Assembly (NCBI RefSeq): GCF_003669035.1
Contig: NZ_CP033070.1
Span: forward strand, 3,720,001 to 3,784,000
Length of the DNA: 64,000 nucleotides
Reading direction: 5' to 3'
Origin: Chryseobacterium sp. 3008163
GTDB taxonomy: Bacteria > Bacteroidota > Bacteroidia > Flavobacteriales > Weeksellaceae
The notes below the pieces were generated by a model. The model was given only the letters and a program-made list of their open reading frames with translations, searched no databases and was not told the origin of the DNA. Of this stretch, positions 39,001 through 47,963 are shown piece by piece. Every line of letters starts with the position of its first letter. Position 1 is the first letter of the stretch. The position numbers and the translations under genes were made by a program.

Positions 39001-39309
39001 TATAACGGAGAAGAAATCCAGAGACCTTATGCCGTGGCAGATGCACAGGTGTCATATAAACTGCTTAAAGATAAAAACCTTGAAATAAAATTCAATGCTA
39101 AAAACATTTTTAACAGAGTAATAGAATATTATAACAATTATAATTCTTATTCGGTGCAAACAGCAGATGGAAATACTATCGCTGCAACAAGGGAGGGTTT
39201 AGGACTGATGCCTGGAGCAACGGATAAGTATGATAAGGATATAGACAAAATCCTGTTCCGTGCATACAGAGGCAGAACTTTAGGATTGAGCATAAATTAT
39301 ACATTTTAA
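36007..39309 (+). CDS. TonB-dependent receptor with STN signalling domain (FecA-like)
   Basis: A 1100-residue receptor. Signal peptide 1-22; STN domain about 25-95 (FAARTGLGFTYSKEDFKG); CarboxypepD_reg-like domain about 110-190 (LSGKIVNEVGEPVTRAVVSV); plug about 200-330 (EVVITGIRKADTQ, VRSMGERWN, VESVVVSKTATPDMNASFAGG); then the beta-barrel ending LGLSINYTF. The STN domain and the FecI/FecR neighbours mean that it signals substrate binding. The substrate is not deducible from sequence; iron complexes are the usual one. Confidence 0.94.
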   Translation: MRKIKCGLTVAAVFFAVSLQAQELTQKVSFAFPAGSPLVKTLEEFAARTGLGFTYSKEDFKGLKIKNVKCESIPVNDCLQEVITGLPIAFRMRGNLISLKYNGSNAVVSGNGHLSGKIVNEVGEPVTRAVVSVAGKIVVTDNNGDFSLDLPSGEYTLTVKAEKYSSLRVEKLTVKGNETNTVSFVMRSASENETSIKEVVITGIRKADTQAGLLAQQKKAAQMSDGISAEQISKTPDSDVGATLKRVTGVTTVDNKYVVVRSMGERWNTAAMDGINLPSTEAYNNNFSFDIIPTAMVESVVVSKTATPDMNASFAGGYVEVHTKDIPNKDFLTLSMGSSYNDISTFKEFLTRQRGKNDYWGYDDGTRNFPKGLEPMDWNNPQFFEQSKQFKDNFSTFKTTADLNSNYQLAFGKSFKMKNNNKWGFAGAVTVRNEQNKLDIDHTGRGNWLDTAGPIGKEQQQGLAPVKFYNFKNKGASYSYNSTVAGMLNFGLQLGKSRISFRNSYTHIYDNTLTRVTGWNEYTGGSGMPENAEASYNYFYNGVIPNNDPSQLQSMDRPYTDNTVYPVYQTLLQNKLEGSHKIGNAELSWFAARTGVESDTKDYTQHQTYYQFIGNEILTYNQIYNSGNNFSRGYIESKETDYNFGTSFKWSMDVGNFKNDIKVGYAGALKNNTNAQEKFFLKVDENRANVPINERNYLMMYGALTDWFDGSHYTTGGIGWQTKPLYKNSKYEGEVTQHAPYLMLDNRLGNKLRLVWGVRAEYFKYEQISQQLDPDDSRNLNKEPIEDRVWQWMPSANFTYSPTNKMNLRLAYGRSVLRPQFNERTGLPYFDPVANALIYNTELTSSVIDNYDFKFEWFPGLGEIISAGLYYKDIARPIEREGYISNEGNLYLYNGNSANAKLKGFEVEVRKNLGFIAENTLLNNLFVSGNFTYNDTKVVAFKNRFNTENNAETYEVERPLYGQTPWAYNLGLSYDGERLGLNFLYNAKGEQYITVGYDYNGEEIQRPYAVADAQVSYKLLKDKNLEIKFNAKNIFNRVIEYYNNYNSYSVQTADGNTIAATREGLGLMPGATDKYDKDIDKILFRAYRGRTLGLSINYTF

Positions 39310-39703
39310 AATGTTCATTGTCATTCCGATGAGTAACCTTAGGCCTGTTAACGAATCCATAAAATATCTCGACAGACTTGATACGACAGAGAAACAGAAT
39401 AAACATCAGCCCGTAAGCTGAAAAAGCGCAGCGTTCATTCAACCGTAAAACCATTATCTGAGGAAAACCCGCCTTTCGGAGTGAGAAATCTTAGAGCGTA
39501 TAGCATAACAACCGTGCTCGTCAAGTGCTGGTTTTGCAAAGATTTTGGAATTTCGGTAATACCTTCACGATGTTGTGCCTTTCGGCATTGCGAAGATCAT
39601 AAACAAAAAATGGAGACAAAAAGGCATTGTCTCCCGGCTAATTAACCTGTTTCGGGCAATAAAATGCGAAGCCCGAGACAAAACTACTAAATTACTAAAT
39701 ATT
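39310..39703. other. Intergenic region with two small hairpins, no gene
   Basis: 394 bp upstream of the lipoprotein gene. Two stems stand out: GGAGACAA/TTGTCTCC at 39612-39634 and CGGGC/GCCCG at 39653-39675, just before the start codon. They could form an untranslated leader or a weak attenuator. No coding frame is convincing. Confidence 0.5.
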
Positions 39704-39726
39704 ATGAAAATTTCTTTCTGGTAGCG

Positions 39727-40998
39727 ATGACAGCTCTATCATTTACAGCTTGTCGCCAAAATGATTCTTTAGCAGAATCAGATTCGAACTTTAATATGAA
39801 GTCTACATCAGCAGAATATTCATCTGTTTGTAGTCGTCCTGTACAGACTGTTTCGGGAGATGTAGGATCTTCTACAGCTCCAATTCATTGGACTGCTGAC
39901 AAGATTTGGGAAATTGACGGTATTTTAAATGTACCAAGTGGGGTTACCCTTACAATTGATGCTGGGACTTACATCAAATCTAAGCCGAAAGCAAATAATA
40001 CTGCGAGTGGTGTTTTGGTAGTGCAAAAAGGTGGTAAATTAAATGCCAACGGTACAGTTGCCGCTCCTGTTGTATTTACCAGTTATAACTTATTAGATTG
40101 TGATGCTGAAACAACGGGAGCCCCTGGAGATTTCGGTGGAATAGTAATTTTGGGAGATGCCCCTACAAATAACGGAAATACCACTACTACAATAGAAGGG
40201 CTTAACGGTCCTAATTACCAGTATGGAGGGACTAACACTACCCATAATGGAGGATCTTTAACTTACGTACGTATAGAGTTTGCCGGTTTTGACCTTTTAG
40301 CACCTAACTCAGGTAATGAGATCAACGGTTTGACATTAGGGGGTGTAGGCTCTGGAACTACCTTAAACAGCATTCAGGTTTCGTATGGTAAAGATGATTC
40401 TTTCGAGTTCTTCGGTGGAACAGTAAATGCTTCTAATTTGGTGTCATTTGCTGCAGATGATGATAATTTTGATTTTGATCAGGGTTATACAGGTACTATT
40501 ACCAATGCGCTTTCATTAGCAAATTACAATTCTACTCATAGCCTAAGTGGTGGTAACCCTGATTCTAATGGAATCGAATTAGACAACAATTCAGGAGGTA
40601 CATCTACAACATTGCTTACGCATCCGATCATCAATAACCTGACAATTATAGGTGCTAAAAATAATACACAGGGAGCTTTATATGAAAATGGAGTTCATGT
40701 AAGAAGATATGGGCAGCTTACCCTAAACGACGCATTGGTTACTGGATATCCTACAGGTATTAGAGTAGAAGGTACAGGTTCTGCATTGGCAACACTTAAT
40801 CTTTCTACTATTTATGCACATGGTTTTACAACTGCTGTTACTGGAACTGGTACGTCAGGTATCACTAACATAGCAACAGGTACTCCTGCGGCAACTTTCT
40901 TCCTGACGGGAGGAAACCCATTCTTTAACGAAGGTAGCTGGAGTATTGCTCCAAGAAGCTGGAGTTATAATGGAACTTGGACAAATTATTCATTTTAA
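39727..40998 (+). CDS. Beta-helix repeat lipoprotein
   Basis: A 423-residue protein, mostly short beta strands with turns, such as GVTLTIDAGTYIKSKPKAN, GVLVVQKGGKLNANGT and AAPVVFTSY. These are characteristic of right-handed parallel beta-helix surface proteins paired with TonB receptors. From ATG 39727 the signal is too short. An ATG at 39704 gives MKISF and, with one base inserted near 39716-39721, LVAMTALSFTAC, a proper lipobox signal. I therefore suspect a missing base and a true start at 39704. A role as surface partner of the receptor is inferred. Confidence 0.75.
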   Translation: MTALSFTACRQNDSLAESDSNFNMKSTSAEYSSVCSRPVQTVSGDVGSSTAPIHWTADKIWEIDGILNVPSGVTLTIDAGTYIKSKPKANNTASGVLVVQKGGKLNANGTVAAPVVFTSYNLLDCDAETTGAPGDFGGIVILGDAPTNNGNTTTTIEGLNGPNYQYGGTNTTHNGGSLTYVRIEFAGFDLLAPNSGNEINGLTLGGVGSGTTLNSIQVSYGKDDSFEFFGGTVNASNLVSFAADDDNFDFDQGYTGTITNALSLANYNSTHSLSGGNPDSNGIELDNNSGGTSTTLLTHPIINNLTIIGAKNNTQGALYENGVHVRRYGQLTLNDALVTGYPTGIRVEGTGSALATLNLSTIYAHGFTTAVTGTGTSGITNIATGTPAATFFLTGGNPFFNEGSWSIAPRSWSYNGTWTNYSF

Positions 40999-41068
40999 TT
41001 CTCAAAGTAATTAACCCGAAAGCAGGCGGCGGTAAGCTGTCACCTGCTTTCTTTATATAATTTTAATT

Positions 41069-42088
41069 ATGAAAAATATAAACCAGTTTTTAGTTTTCTT
41101 TAGTCTAATATTATCCGGTGTTATTCATGCACAGGTACTTGTTTGGGAAAATACCTTTAATACTCCACAGGAAAGAGCCGGGTGGATATTCTATGACGGA
41201 AACAATAATAATAACACGTGGAATATAGGAAAACATGTGGTGCGCAATGCTGCAACTCCCAATATGTATGAGGAGGTGTCACCCGATTATGTTTTGAGGC
41301 ACAGCGCATATAAACCAAATGTTATTGGAGGTCCGGCGAATTTTCAGGATGGTTATCTCAACGATTTTGAAGATTGGGTAATTTCGCCAGAAATAGATTT
41401 AACGACAGCTTCGGGAACCATTACTCTGGCGGCTATGATTGGAAGAGTAATTACTTATAACACCACTTCTGCAAGTAATAATACCAACAGACACATTTTT
41501 GTTTATGTAAGCACACCGACAAAACCAGTTCCTGGTGTAGCCGATTTCCAAGCTCTCCGTACTGATATTACAACAGCTAATAATAACGGTAGTAATCCTA
41601 ATGTAATTCCTAAATTGCTAAGCATTACCAATGCAGATTATATTGCTGAGAGCAATGCTTTATTCTCCCAGGCAACGGCTGACCTTTCCCAATATGCAGG
41701 GCAGAAAATCTATATTGGATTTTGGAATAATGTTAACTTTGCAAGCAATTCATCAGCAATCAGTACATTACCATTTAAAGATACAAACTCATCAAATACC
41801 TTTCAAATAGATGAGATACAGGTTTATGCAGACTCAAATTTTTTAGGTACATCAGAGGCAAAAGCCAAATCTACAATAACGGTATATCCTAACCCTGTGA
41901 CAGATGTGCTGTACCTGAAAAATATAAGCAAAGCTACTGTGAAAATATATAATCCGGCAGGACAGCAGTTACTTTCCACGGTGGTAAGCAATGGGCAGAT
42001 CAACGTAAATGAATTACCAAAAGGTATTTATACTCTAACGGTAGAAACAGGCAGTAACCTAAGCACAACAAAGTTTATCAAGAAATAA
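41069..42088 (+). CDS. T9SS-sorted protein with choice-of-anchor J-like domain
   Basis: A 339-residue secreted protein. Signal peptide 1-21 (IHAQ). Residues 25-255 resemble a choice-of-anchor J/adhesin lectin-like domain (VLVWENTFNTPQERAGWIFYD, FEDWVISPEIDL). The C-terminal 80 residues are a type IX secretion sorting domain (TITVYPNPVTDVLYLKN, PKGIYTLTVETG, FIKK). It is therefore exported by T9SS and attached to the cell surface or released. It belongs to the receptor-linked operon. Confidence 0.88.
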   Translation: MKNINQFLVFFSLILSGVIHAQVLVWENTFNTPQERAGWIFYDGNNNNNTWNIGKHVVRNAATPNMYEEVSPDYVLRHSAYKPNVIGGPANFQDGYLNDFEDWVISPEIDLTTASGTITLAAMIGRVITYNTTSASNNTNRHIFVYVSTPTKPVPGVADFQALRTDITTANNNGSNPNVIPKLLSITNADYIAESNALFSQATADLSQYAGQKIYIGFWNNVNFASNSSAISTLPFKDTNSSNTFQIDEIQVYADSNFLGTSEAKAKSTITVYPNPVTDVLYLKNISKATVKIYNPAGQQLLSTVVSNGQINVNELPKGIYTLTVETGSNLSTTKFIKK

Positions 42089-42203
42089 TTTTTTTCACCT
42101 CATCAAAAACAATGGCTGATATTCTTTTTAAAAACCCATTGAATGATACCTATGGCTACGGTATATAGAGAACGAATATACAAGAGCTTGTTTTGTAAAA
42201 TAT

Positions 42204-42236
42204 AGCCCTTTGTTTTAACAGTGAAGGGCTTTATTT
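42204..42236 (+). terminator. Rho-independent terminator
   Basis: Stem AGCCCTT/AAGGGCT with a 13-nt loop, then TTATTTC. It lies 115 bp after the T9SS protein gene. Downstream, 42257-42307 reads ILLIGALFGSTVFANV then stop, a signal-peptide-like remnant without a start codon. Confidence 0.6.
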
Positions 42237-42358
42237 CAATATCAAAAAAATAAAAAATTCTATTAATTGGAGCTCTCTTTGGATCCACTGTTTTTGCAAA
42301 TGTCTAAAATGAAGCAGTAAGATCGAACATAAAATTGAAATTATAAATTAATCTATAT

Positions 42359-43108
42359 ATGAAAAAGATAATTGCACTCACTGCATTGATGAGCTTGTTT
42401 TCCTGCACAGATGAATCGTTGCAGCCCTATGATGTAGCCCAAAAACCAGCAGAGGTCAATATTAAAGGATACTCCAAGCCCGATATCTTACAGCTTCGAT
42501 TGAACGGAGAACCTGTGTCTATCAACGGGAATACGTCTTACACCAATAGTATTACTACCAAACTCAGTTTTGTGCTGGATAAAGGAGAAACCGATATACT
42601 TGGGATTTATAACAAAGATACCGGAGCAGAAATCAAAATATTCAATATTAACTATGATAATGTTGATCAATATAAAATATTGAATTTCTTCAACCTGCCG
42701 GGAATTTTCCTTCAGGCTTCTGCGGTAAAACCAACAGTCAATCTCGGAAAAGTAGGCTATGTCTTCATTTTTCCGAATATTGGGGAATTTTCAGGTTCAG
42801 ATTTAGAAAGTGTGAAGGGTATTTTGAAAAGAGATAACGGGACTGTACTGGCGAGCTTTGATGAAATCGGGAAGAAATCATTTACTAGTGTTCAGGTATA
42901 CAACAATTTTAATATCAATACACCAGTCTATTTCGAACTCTACAAGCCTGGAACTATCGACCCTTATATCGGTACAACTTCCGTAATGGTAACACTAAAG
43001 CAAGTACACATCAATAACGACCGAGTGAATATGATCGTTTTACAGGAAAAACAGGAAAACGGAAATTTAGTTATAAAAGGCGATATTGATGTAGCAGATT
43101 ATCTGTAA
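42359..43108 (+). CDS. Hypothetical lipoprotein (249 aa)
   Basis: Not recognised. Lipoprotein signal MKKIIALTALMSLFSC (Cys16). The mature part is beta-rich with no motif I know; segments such as TTKLSFVLDKGETDILGIYN and VGYVFIFPNIGEF suggest two or three immunoglobulin-like sheets. It lies between the T9SS protein and an S41 peptidase lipoprotein, and is probably part of the same surface system. Confidence 0.75.
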   Translation: MKKIIALTALMSLFSCTDESLQPYDVAQKPAEVNIKGYSKPDILQLRLNGEPVSINGNTSYTNSITTKLSFVLDKGETDILGIYNKDTGAEIKIFNINYDNVDQYKILNFFNLPGIFLQASAVKPTVNLGKVGYVFIFPNIGEFSGSDLESVKGILKRDNGTVLASFDEIGKKSFTSVQVYNNFNINTPVYFELYKPGTIDPYIGTTSVMVTLKQVHINNDRVNMIVLQEKQENGNLVIKGDIDVADYL

Positions 43109-43198
43109 ATAATAAAAACTATCTGAACAAAAGAGATCATAAGAATCTGAAAAAAGATCCTATTAAATTATAACTGACTGTTTTCAACCAAAATCACA

Positions 43199-44575
43199 AT
43201 GAACATAACATTAATTAAAAATCTTTACGGAAATCAGTTTAAATTTCTGCTTTTGTCATTTTTCGCCTTTATCTCGATTGTTTCCTGCAGGCGGGATGAT
43301 GAGGGAATTCCTGATTTTCCTGAAGGCAGTACAGAATCTGTTAACTTGTGGGTGCAGGACAGTATGAGACGTTATTATTATTGGGCGGAGCAAATGCCTT
43401 CAAAACCTAATTATAGTCTTCCTACAAAAGATTTCTTCAAGAATCTTTTATCTCCACAGGATAGGTTTTCATTTATTTTGGATACGAAAGACGCATCTAC
43501 TTATCCGAAATCAGTTCGCAGTAGGTATGGTTTTGATTATACGATACTTCAACAGCCGGATGGAAAAATTGTAACGGTTATTAAACTGATCTTGCAGAAT
43601 TCGCCGGCTCAAAATGCAGGTCTGAAACGTGGAATGGTTATTACCAAAATTAATGGGGCGGTGATTACTTCTGCAAATATGGGAACAATATCATCCTCTA
43701 TCATCAATTCCACGGTTCTTCATCTTTCTGTCGGAGATTGGAATAACGGGAATATTACTAACGAAAAAGACATTACGGTATATTACGGTTTCACCCTTGA
43801 TCAGTCTTTAGTTTCAAAGATTTTTGAATACAATGGTAAGAAAACCGCCTATTTGTATATTTATGATTTTCCGGATGGAATGGCTCAGCTTCTTTTACAG
43901 AAATTCTCTGAGTTTAAAGGATTAGGAGTTCAGGCTTTGGTTTTAGATTTAAGATATAATTACGGAGGTTCGGTAGCTTCTGCGGCTGCGCTCTGTGCGA
44001 TGATTCCGGCAGGAATTTCTGCCAATTCTCCTTTCATTATTTATAGAGGGAATAAAAACGGAGGAGAAGTAAAAATGAATTTTTCACAACAAATCGCTTA
44101 TGATAAAAGTGCACCGGGTTTTAATATTTTACACGCTAATACTTTAGGGTTTAACAAAGTCTATATTTTAACTTCCGAAAGCACAGCGTCAGCTTCCGAA
44201 ATTGTGATTAATAATCTTAAACCCTACATAGAAGTAATTCAGGTAGGTGGAACTACTCTAGGAAAAGATATGGCAGGTTTTGCTATTGAAGATAAGCGTA
44301 ATCCTCCTAAAATTTCCTGGCAGATTCATCCGGTAATTTATAAAGTTTATAATGCCAACGAGGAAGGAGAATATAGTAACGGAATTTCACCCCAGATTTC
44401 TGTTAATGAATTTTCTTTTTTGCCATTATTACCTTTAGGAGATCCTAATGAAACCATACTTTCTTCTGCATTGAGCAAGATTTACTCAAAAACTTCAGGG
44501 AATGAAATGCCGGATTATTCGTTGAAAATATTGTGGGAAAGCGATTGGCAACATGGAATTAATATGAAGAAATAA
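43199..44575 (+). CDS. S41 family (C-terminal processing) peptidase lipoprotein
   Basis: A 458-residue serine peptidase. Lipobox ISIVSC (Cys30). PDZ-like domain about 110-190 (SPAQNAGLKRGMVITKING). Catalytic S41 core about 205-430 with the nucleophile region LTSESTASASEIVINNL (Ser331 likely) and LRYNYGG. Bacteroidota often encode such lipoproteins beside TonB receptors; the substrate is unknown. Confidence 0.88.
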   Translation: MNITLIKNLYGNQFKFLLLSFFAFISIVSCRRDDEGIPDFPEGSTESVNLWVQDSMRRYYYWAEQMPSKPNYSLPTKDFFKNLLSPQDRFSFILDTKDASTYPKSVRSRYGFDYTILQQPDGKIVTVIKLILQNSPAQNAGLKRGMVITKINGAVITSANMGTISSSIINSTVLHLSVGDWNNGNITNEKDITVYYGFTLDQSLVSKIFEYNGKKTAYLYIYDFPDGMAQLLLQKFSEFKGLGVQALVLDLRYNYGGSVASAAALCAMIPAGISANSPFIIYRGNKNGGEVKMNFSQQIAYDKSAPGFNILHANTLGFNKVYILTSESTASASEIVINNLKPYIEVIQVGGTTLGKDMAGFAIEDKRNPPKISWQIHPVIYKVYNANEEGEYSNGISPQISVNEFSFLPLLPLGDPNETILSSALSKIYSKTSGNEMPDYSLKILWESDWQHGINMKK

Positions 44576-44598
44576 TTTAGTAATATCATTAAAGTATA

Positions 44599-44880
44599 AT
44601 GAAAAGAATTGATACTAAAGAGCATCAGGATCTGATAAATGTTTTTGAACGTTATAAACAATTTTACGATCTGTATGGAAATATTACGGTTACAGAAGAT
44701 GATGATAAAATCTTAAGACAAAGAATTACTGAACTTCAGGGAACGTATGATTATTACCAAGTTTTGCTTTTCGAGCTTAGTAAATGTCTGAGAACATACC
44801 AATTAACAAGTGCTATTCTGCGATCAAAAATGTATTCTCCAGTAAGAAAGATGACAACAATAAATAAAAAGTCTAAATAG
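44599..44880 (+). CDS. Small hypothetical protein (93 aa)
   Basis: Not recognised. A helical, charged protein without signal peptide (MKRIDTKEHQDLINVFERYK, then LRQRITELQGTYDYYQVLLFELSKCLRTYQ). It follows the S41 gene by 23 bp and ends 46 bp before the repeated element, so it is the last gene of the operon. Confidence 0.6.
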   Translation: MKRIDTKEHQDLINVFERYKQFYDLYGNITVTEDDDKILRQRITELQGTYDYYQVLLFELSKCLRTYQLTSAILRSKMYSPVRKMTTINKKSK

Positions 44881-44926
44881 TTTTCATAAGGAAGTTAACT
44901 TAGATTAATTTTTTATTTTAATCTAA

Positions 44927-45334
44927 AGAATTCCTCGAAGCTCTGCCTCGGGGTTAAAAGAGGAAAAGTTTGAAAAACGGATGGTTTTTCAAAAAATAAA
45001 AAGATGTAGTTTCGATTTATGGATGATCATATTTTAAAACAACATAATAAAATTTCACTTCTGTACCATATTGTTTTTCCTGTGAATACAGAAATTCGAT
45101 TATTAATGAAGAAGTTGGAATAGGCTTGAAAGAAATATGTATTGAAATTTCTCACCGTTTTTGATAATTTGTATTATATAGTTCGAACTTGGTTAAGCAC
45201 ATAGACCAGAAGCCGGATTTTATTAATTACATAAATTATTTTTTTTGATTATCAGTGTTTTACTTATTGAGTATAAATGTTATAAAAATAAAAAGCACCA
45301 ATTAGAAATAATTAGTGCTTTTCGGTTGTACCCA
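44927..45334 (+). mobile_element. Non-autonomous IS200/RAYT-type element, copy 2
   Basis: Same 408-bp unit and orientation as 23597-24004, with scattered single-base differences. Its left hairpin reads CGAAGC-TCT-GCCTCG. The defective transposase start is at 45019, with the same missing base in the GTGAATAC stretch. The right hairpin is at 45291-45322. Homology stops abruptly after TTGTACCCA in both copies, which marks the element end. It abuts the left end of the integrative element. Confidence 0.65.
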
Positions 45335-45438
45335 GTACCAGAGTTGAAATAGTTAAATGTTATTCATCTGTAATATTACTTTTTCAAGTGTATGTTTATC
45401 TTATGTAACTGATATTTAATGTTTTGAAGCGGGTTTAT

Positions 45439-45526
45439 TATTTAATTGAATTTAATCTTATTTAACTGAATTTAGGTTGTATGGGAACAATTTGGGAGCA
45501 TATTTGGAACGTATTTAATATCTTTG
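45439..45526 (+). promoter_or_regulatory. Repeats and promoter upstream of the integrase
   Basis: Two 16-bp direct repeats, TATTTAATTGAATTTA (45439) and TATTTAACTGAATTTA (45459), are 20 bp apart. Three tandem units of 11-12 bp follow (GGGAACAATTT, GGGAGCATATTT, GGAACGTATTT; 45483-45516). A -7 element TATCTTTG is at 45519-45526. The first set would suit integrase arm sites or Xis binding, the second an operator over the promoter. Confidence 0.5.
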
Positions 45527-45548
45527 TATAAATCAATTTCAATTAATT

Positions 45549-46884
45549 ATGAAAGTTTCAGCATTTTTAAGGAAGTCCGCAAATAAAAATAATACCGAAA
45601 TCCAAGCAACAATTTATTTTCGCTTACGTGATAAGAATAAAGATATTAAATCGGCAAGTGAGTTAACTATTAATCCAAATCATTGGAATGCGGAAAAACA
45701 AGGTTATAAAGATAGGGTAGCGTTAATTGGCGATAGTGAAAAAATAAAGTTGAAAAATGATATTCAAAATATTATTTCTTTTATCACTCAAAATTATGAT
45801 GAAGATGCAGATGGAGAATGGCTAAACGTAATGATTGATAAATATCATCACCCAGACAAGTATAAAAATAAAGAACAGATAGAAGCTGAAAGAAATCTAT
45901 CTTTTGCAGAACTTTTTGATGATTTTCTACTAAAGCACAAGCTATCAGAAGTTAGAAAAAAAATTTCCGAGTAATTAAAAGAATTCTCCTGCGGTATGAA
46001 TTATATGTAAGAAATACAAAAAAAATAAAGGTTCATTTACTTTGAACATTAATCATATCACTTCCGATACATTATATGACATATCAGATTTTTTAGAAAA
46101 TGAGCACATATATTATGAATTGTATCCTTCTATATATGAGCAAATTCCTGAAAAGCGAGTTCCAAAACAACGAGGAAAAAATACCATAATTGATTGTCTT
46201 TGTAAAATAAGGACATTCTTTTTATGGTGCTATAAACATAATAAAACGATAAATAAACCTTTCGATAAGTTTAAAATTGATGATTGTACTTATGGAACAC
46301 CTTTTTATATTACAATTGAAGAGCGTGATAAGTTATATGAAAAGGATTTTTCCGAAAATAAACATTTAGAATTGCAGCGGGATATATTTGTATTTCAGTC
46401 ATTGATAGGTTGTCGTATTGGCGATTTTTATCGTATGACTAAACAAAATATAATAAATGATGCCATTGAATATGTCCCAAGAAAAACAAAAGATGGCAAT
46501 CCTATCACTGTTCGTGTTCCCCTTAATAATAAAGCGAAGGATATATTAAAAAAATACGAAGCATATGATGGTAAGATGCTTTTGCCTTTTATTTCAGAGC
46601 AGAAATATAATGATGCAATAAAGAAAGCATTTAAATTGGCAGAAATAGATAGAATTGTTACAGTACTTGACCCACTTACTAATGAAGGTGTCAAAAAATA
46701 CCTTTATGAGGTTGCTAGTAGCCATATGGCTCGCAGAACGTTTATTGGCAACATTTACAAAAAAGTAAAAGACCCTAATTTGATTGGGGCTTTGAGTGGA
46801 CACAAAGAGGGAAGTAAAGCTTTCAGTCGTTATAGAGAAATAGATGAAGATATGAAAAAAGAATTGGTAAACTTATTAGATTGA
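45549..46884 (+). pseudogene. Tyrosine-type integrase of the mobilizable element, two frameshifts
   Basis: The N-terminal arm-binding part (MKVSAFLRKSANKNNTEIQA..) runs to the A8 run 45956-45963. A core-binding stretch (FRVIKRILLRYELYVRNTKK) continues to a second A8 run at 46018-46025, and the catalytic part follows. One A added at each gives 445 residues. Catalytic residues are present: Arg in LIGCRIGDF, HMARRTF, LSGHKEGS, and the final Tyr in AFSRYREI. It would integrate and excise the element. Both breaks are homopolymer losses. Confidence 0.85.
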
Positions 46885-46930
46885 TTTTATAAGTAATTCA
46901 AAATCATATCAGAAACAAAACTTAATCTAA

Positions 46931-47796
46931 ATGGAACTAAATACTTTTTTACTAGAAATAAAAAATGGAAAGAATCTCATATAGAGCAATATGATCTATT
47001 TGAAGAATATATGAACAGAAAAGATAATGCTGGCTACGACAAGATTTTTCAAATGGCTACCTCAATTATCCCAAAATATAAAAGTGCTATTTCGAGAAAA
47101 TTAAATCAAGGTTCTTTTGACGATATTTCAGATTTTAACATTTTATTTTCCGAAAACAATGTTGCTGAATATTTAGTCAGTAATTTTCAGAATATTCCGA
47201 AAAATTCTATTATTCCGGCGATGCTTGCTTGGCTATATTTTGGAAAAAGCTTTGAGAGAATGGTAGAACGGGGACTGGAAATGAGGAAAAAACAAACACT
47301 AAACTATGTTGAAAAACAATTTATTGTTTCAATAATGAAGCAGGTAATAGAATTTTCAATAAGTTCTGGTTTGCGTATAAAATCAGATTGGGAAAATCAT
47401 TTTCAGCAACTACAGTTAGCTGATGGAAATAATTTAGAGAATTGGCTTATTCAAGATTCAATCACTGAAAAGAAAAACGTTGGAAGAAAACCTGATACTC
47501 AAGAATTACCACAACATCTTTTAGAAAAAATTGGCAAGTATCTCGAAAATAATAAATCTGAAAATCATTTAGCATATTTAAAAATAGCATTAGAGGAACT
47601 AAAATTTTCTAAACCAAAAGGAATAAAAGCATTTAGAGAAATTTTGAATAAAAAATATGGAAATATTATTTCAGAGAGAGGAATACAGAGTGCATATAAA
47701 ACATTAACAGACACTATGAGTAATGGAGAATTTCAAAAAGATCTAAAACAACACCGTCCATTCATTGATCAATTAAAGGAAATGCTATCCAACTAA
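46931..47796 (+). pseudogene. Hypothetical element-borne protein, one frameshift
   Basis: The ATG at 46931 opens MELNTFLLEIKK. At the A6 run 46960-46965 one base is missing, after which WKESHIEQYDLFEEYMNRKD leads into an open frame to 47796, 288 residues in total. No family recognised. It is mostly helical and soluble, with a late conserved-looking KALTDTMSNGEFQKDLKQHRP-like end. Genes of this size between integrase and excisionase occur in Bacteroidota mobilizable transposons. Confidence 0.6.
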
Positions 47797-47879
47797 ATTC
47801 GTTTAATTCGTTTTTACATTTCACGAATTAAACGAGGTTTAAATAGCTGATAATCAGGTTTTATTTGATATAATTTTGT

Positions 47880-47917
47880 GCCGCTATCCAATAACTGGAT
47901 AGTGGCTTTCTTTTTTT
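47880..47917 (+). terminator. Terminator or leader hairpin upstream of the excisionase-like gene
   Basis: Stem GCCGCTATCCA/TGGATAGTGGC (one wobble) with a 5-nt loop, then TTTCTTTTTTT. It stands between the hypothetical gene and the HTH gene and could end the former or attenuate the latter. Confidence 0.65.
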
Positions 47918-47963
47918 TAATCCACTATAAAAAGAAAGTTTAATCAATGGTGGGGAATAAAAA

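Noticed and set aside
45170..45210. tRNA gene suggested by GTTCGAAC
   Set aside because: No acceptor, D or anticodon stems can be folded around it; it lies within the repeated IS200-like element.
23597..45334. The 408-bp direct repeats as attL/attR of a 21-kb integrative element
   Set aside because: They contain a transposase remnant and end hairpins of an IS200-like element, no integrase lies between them, and the integrase at 45549 is outside.
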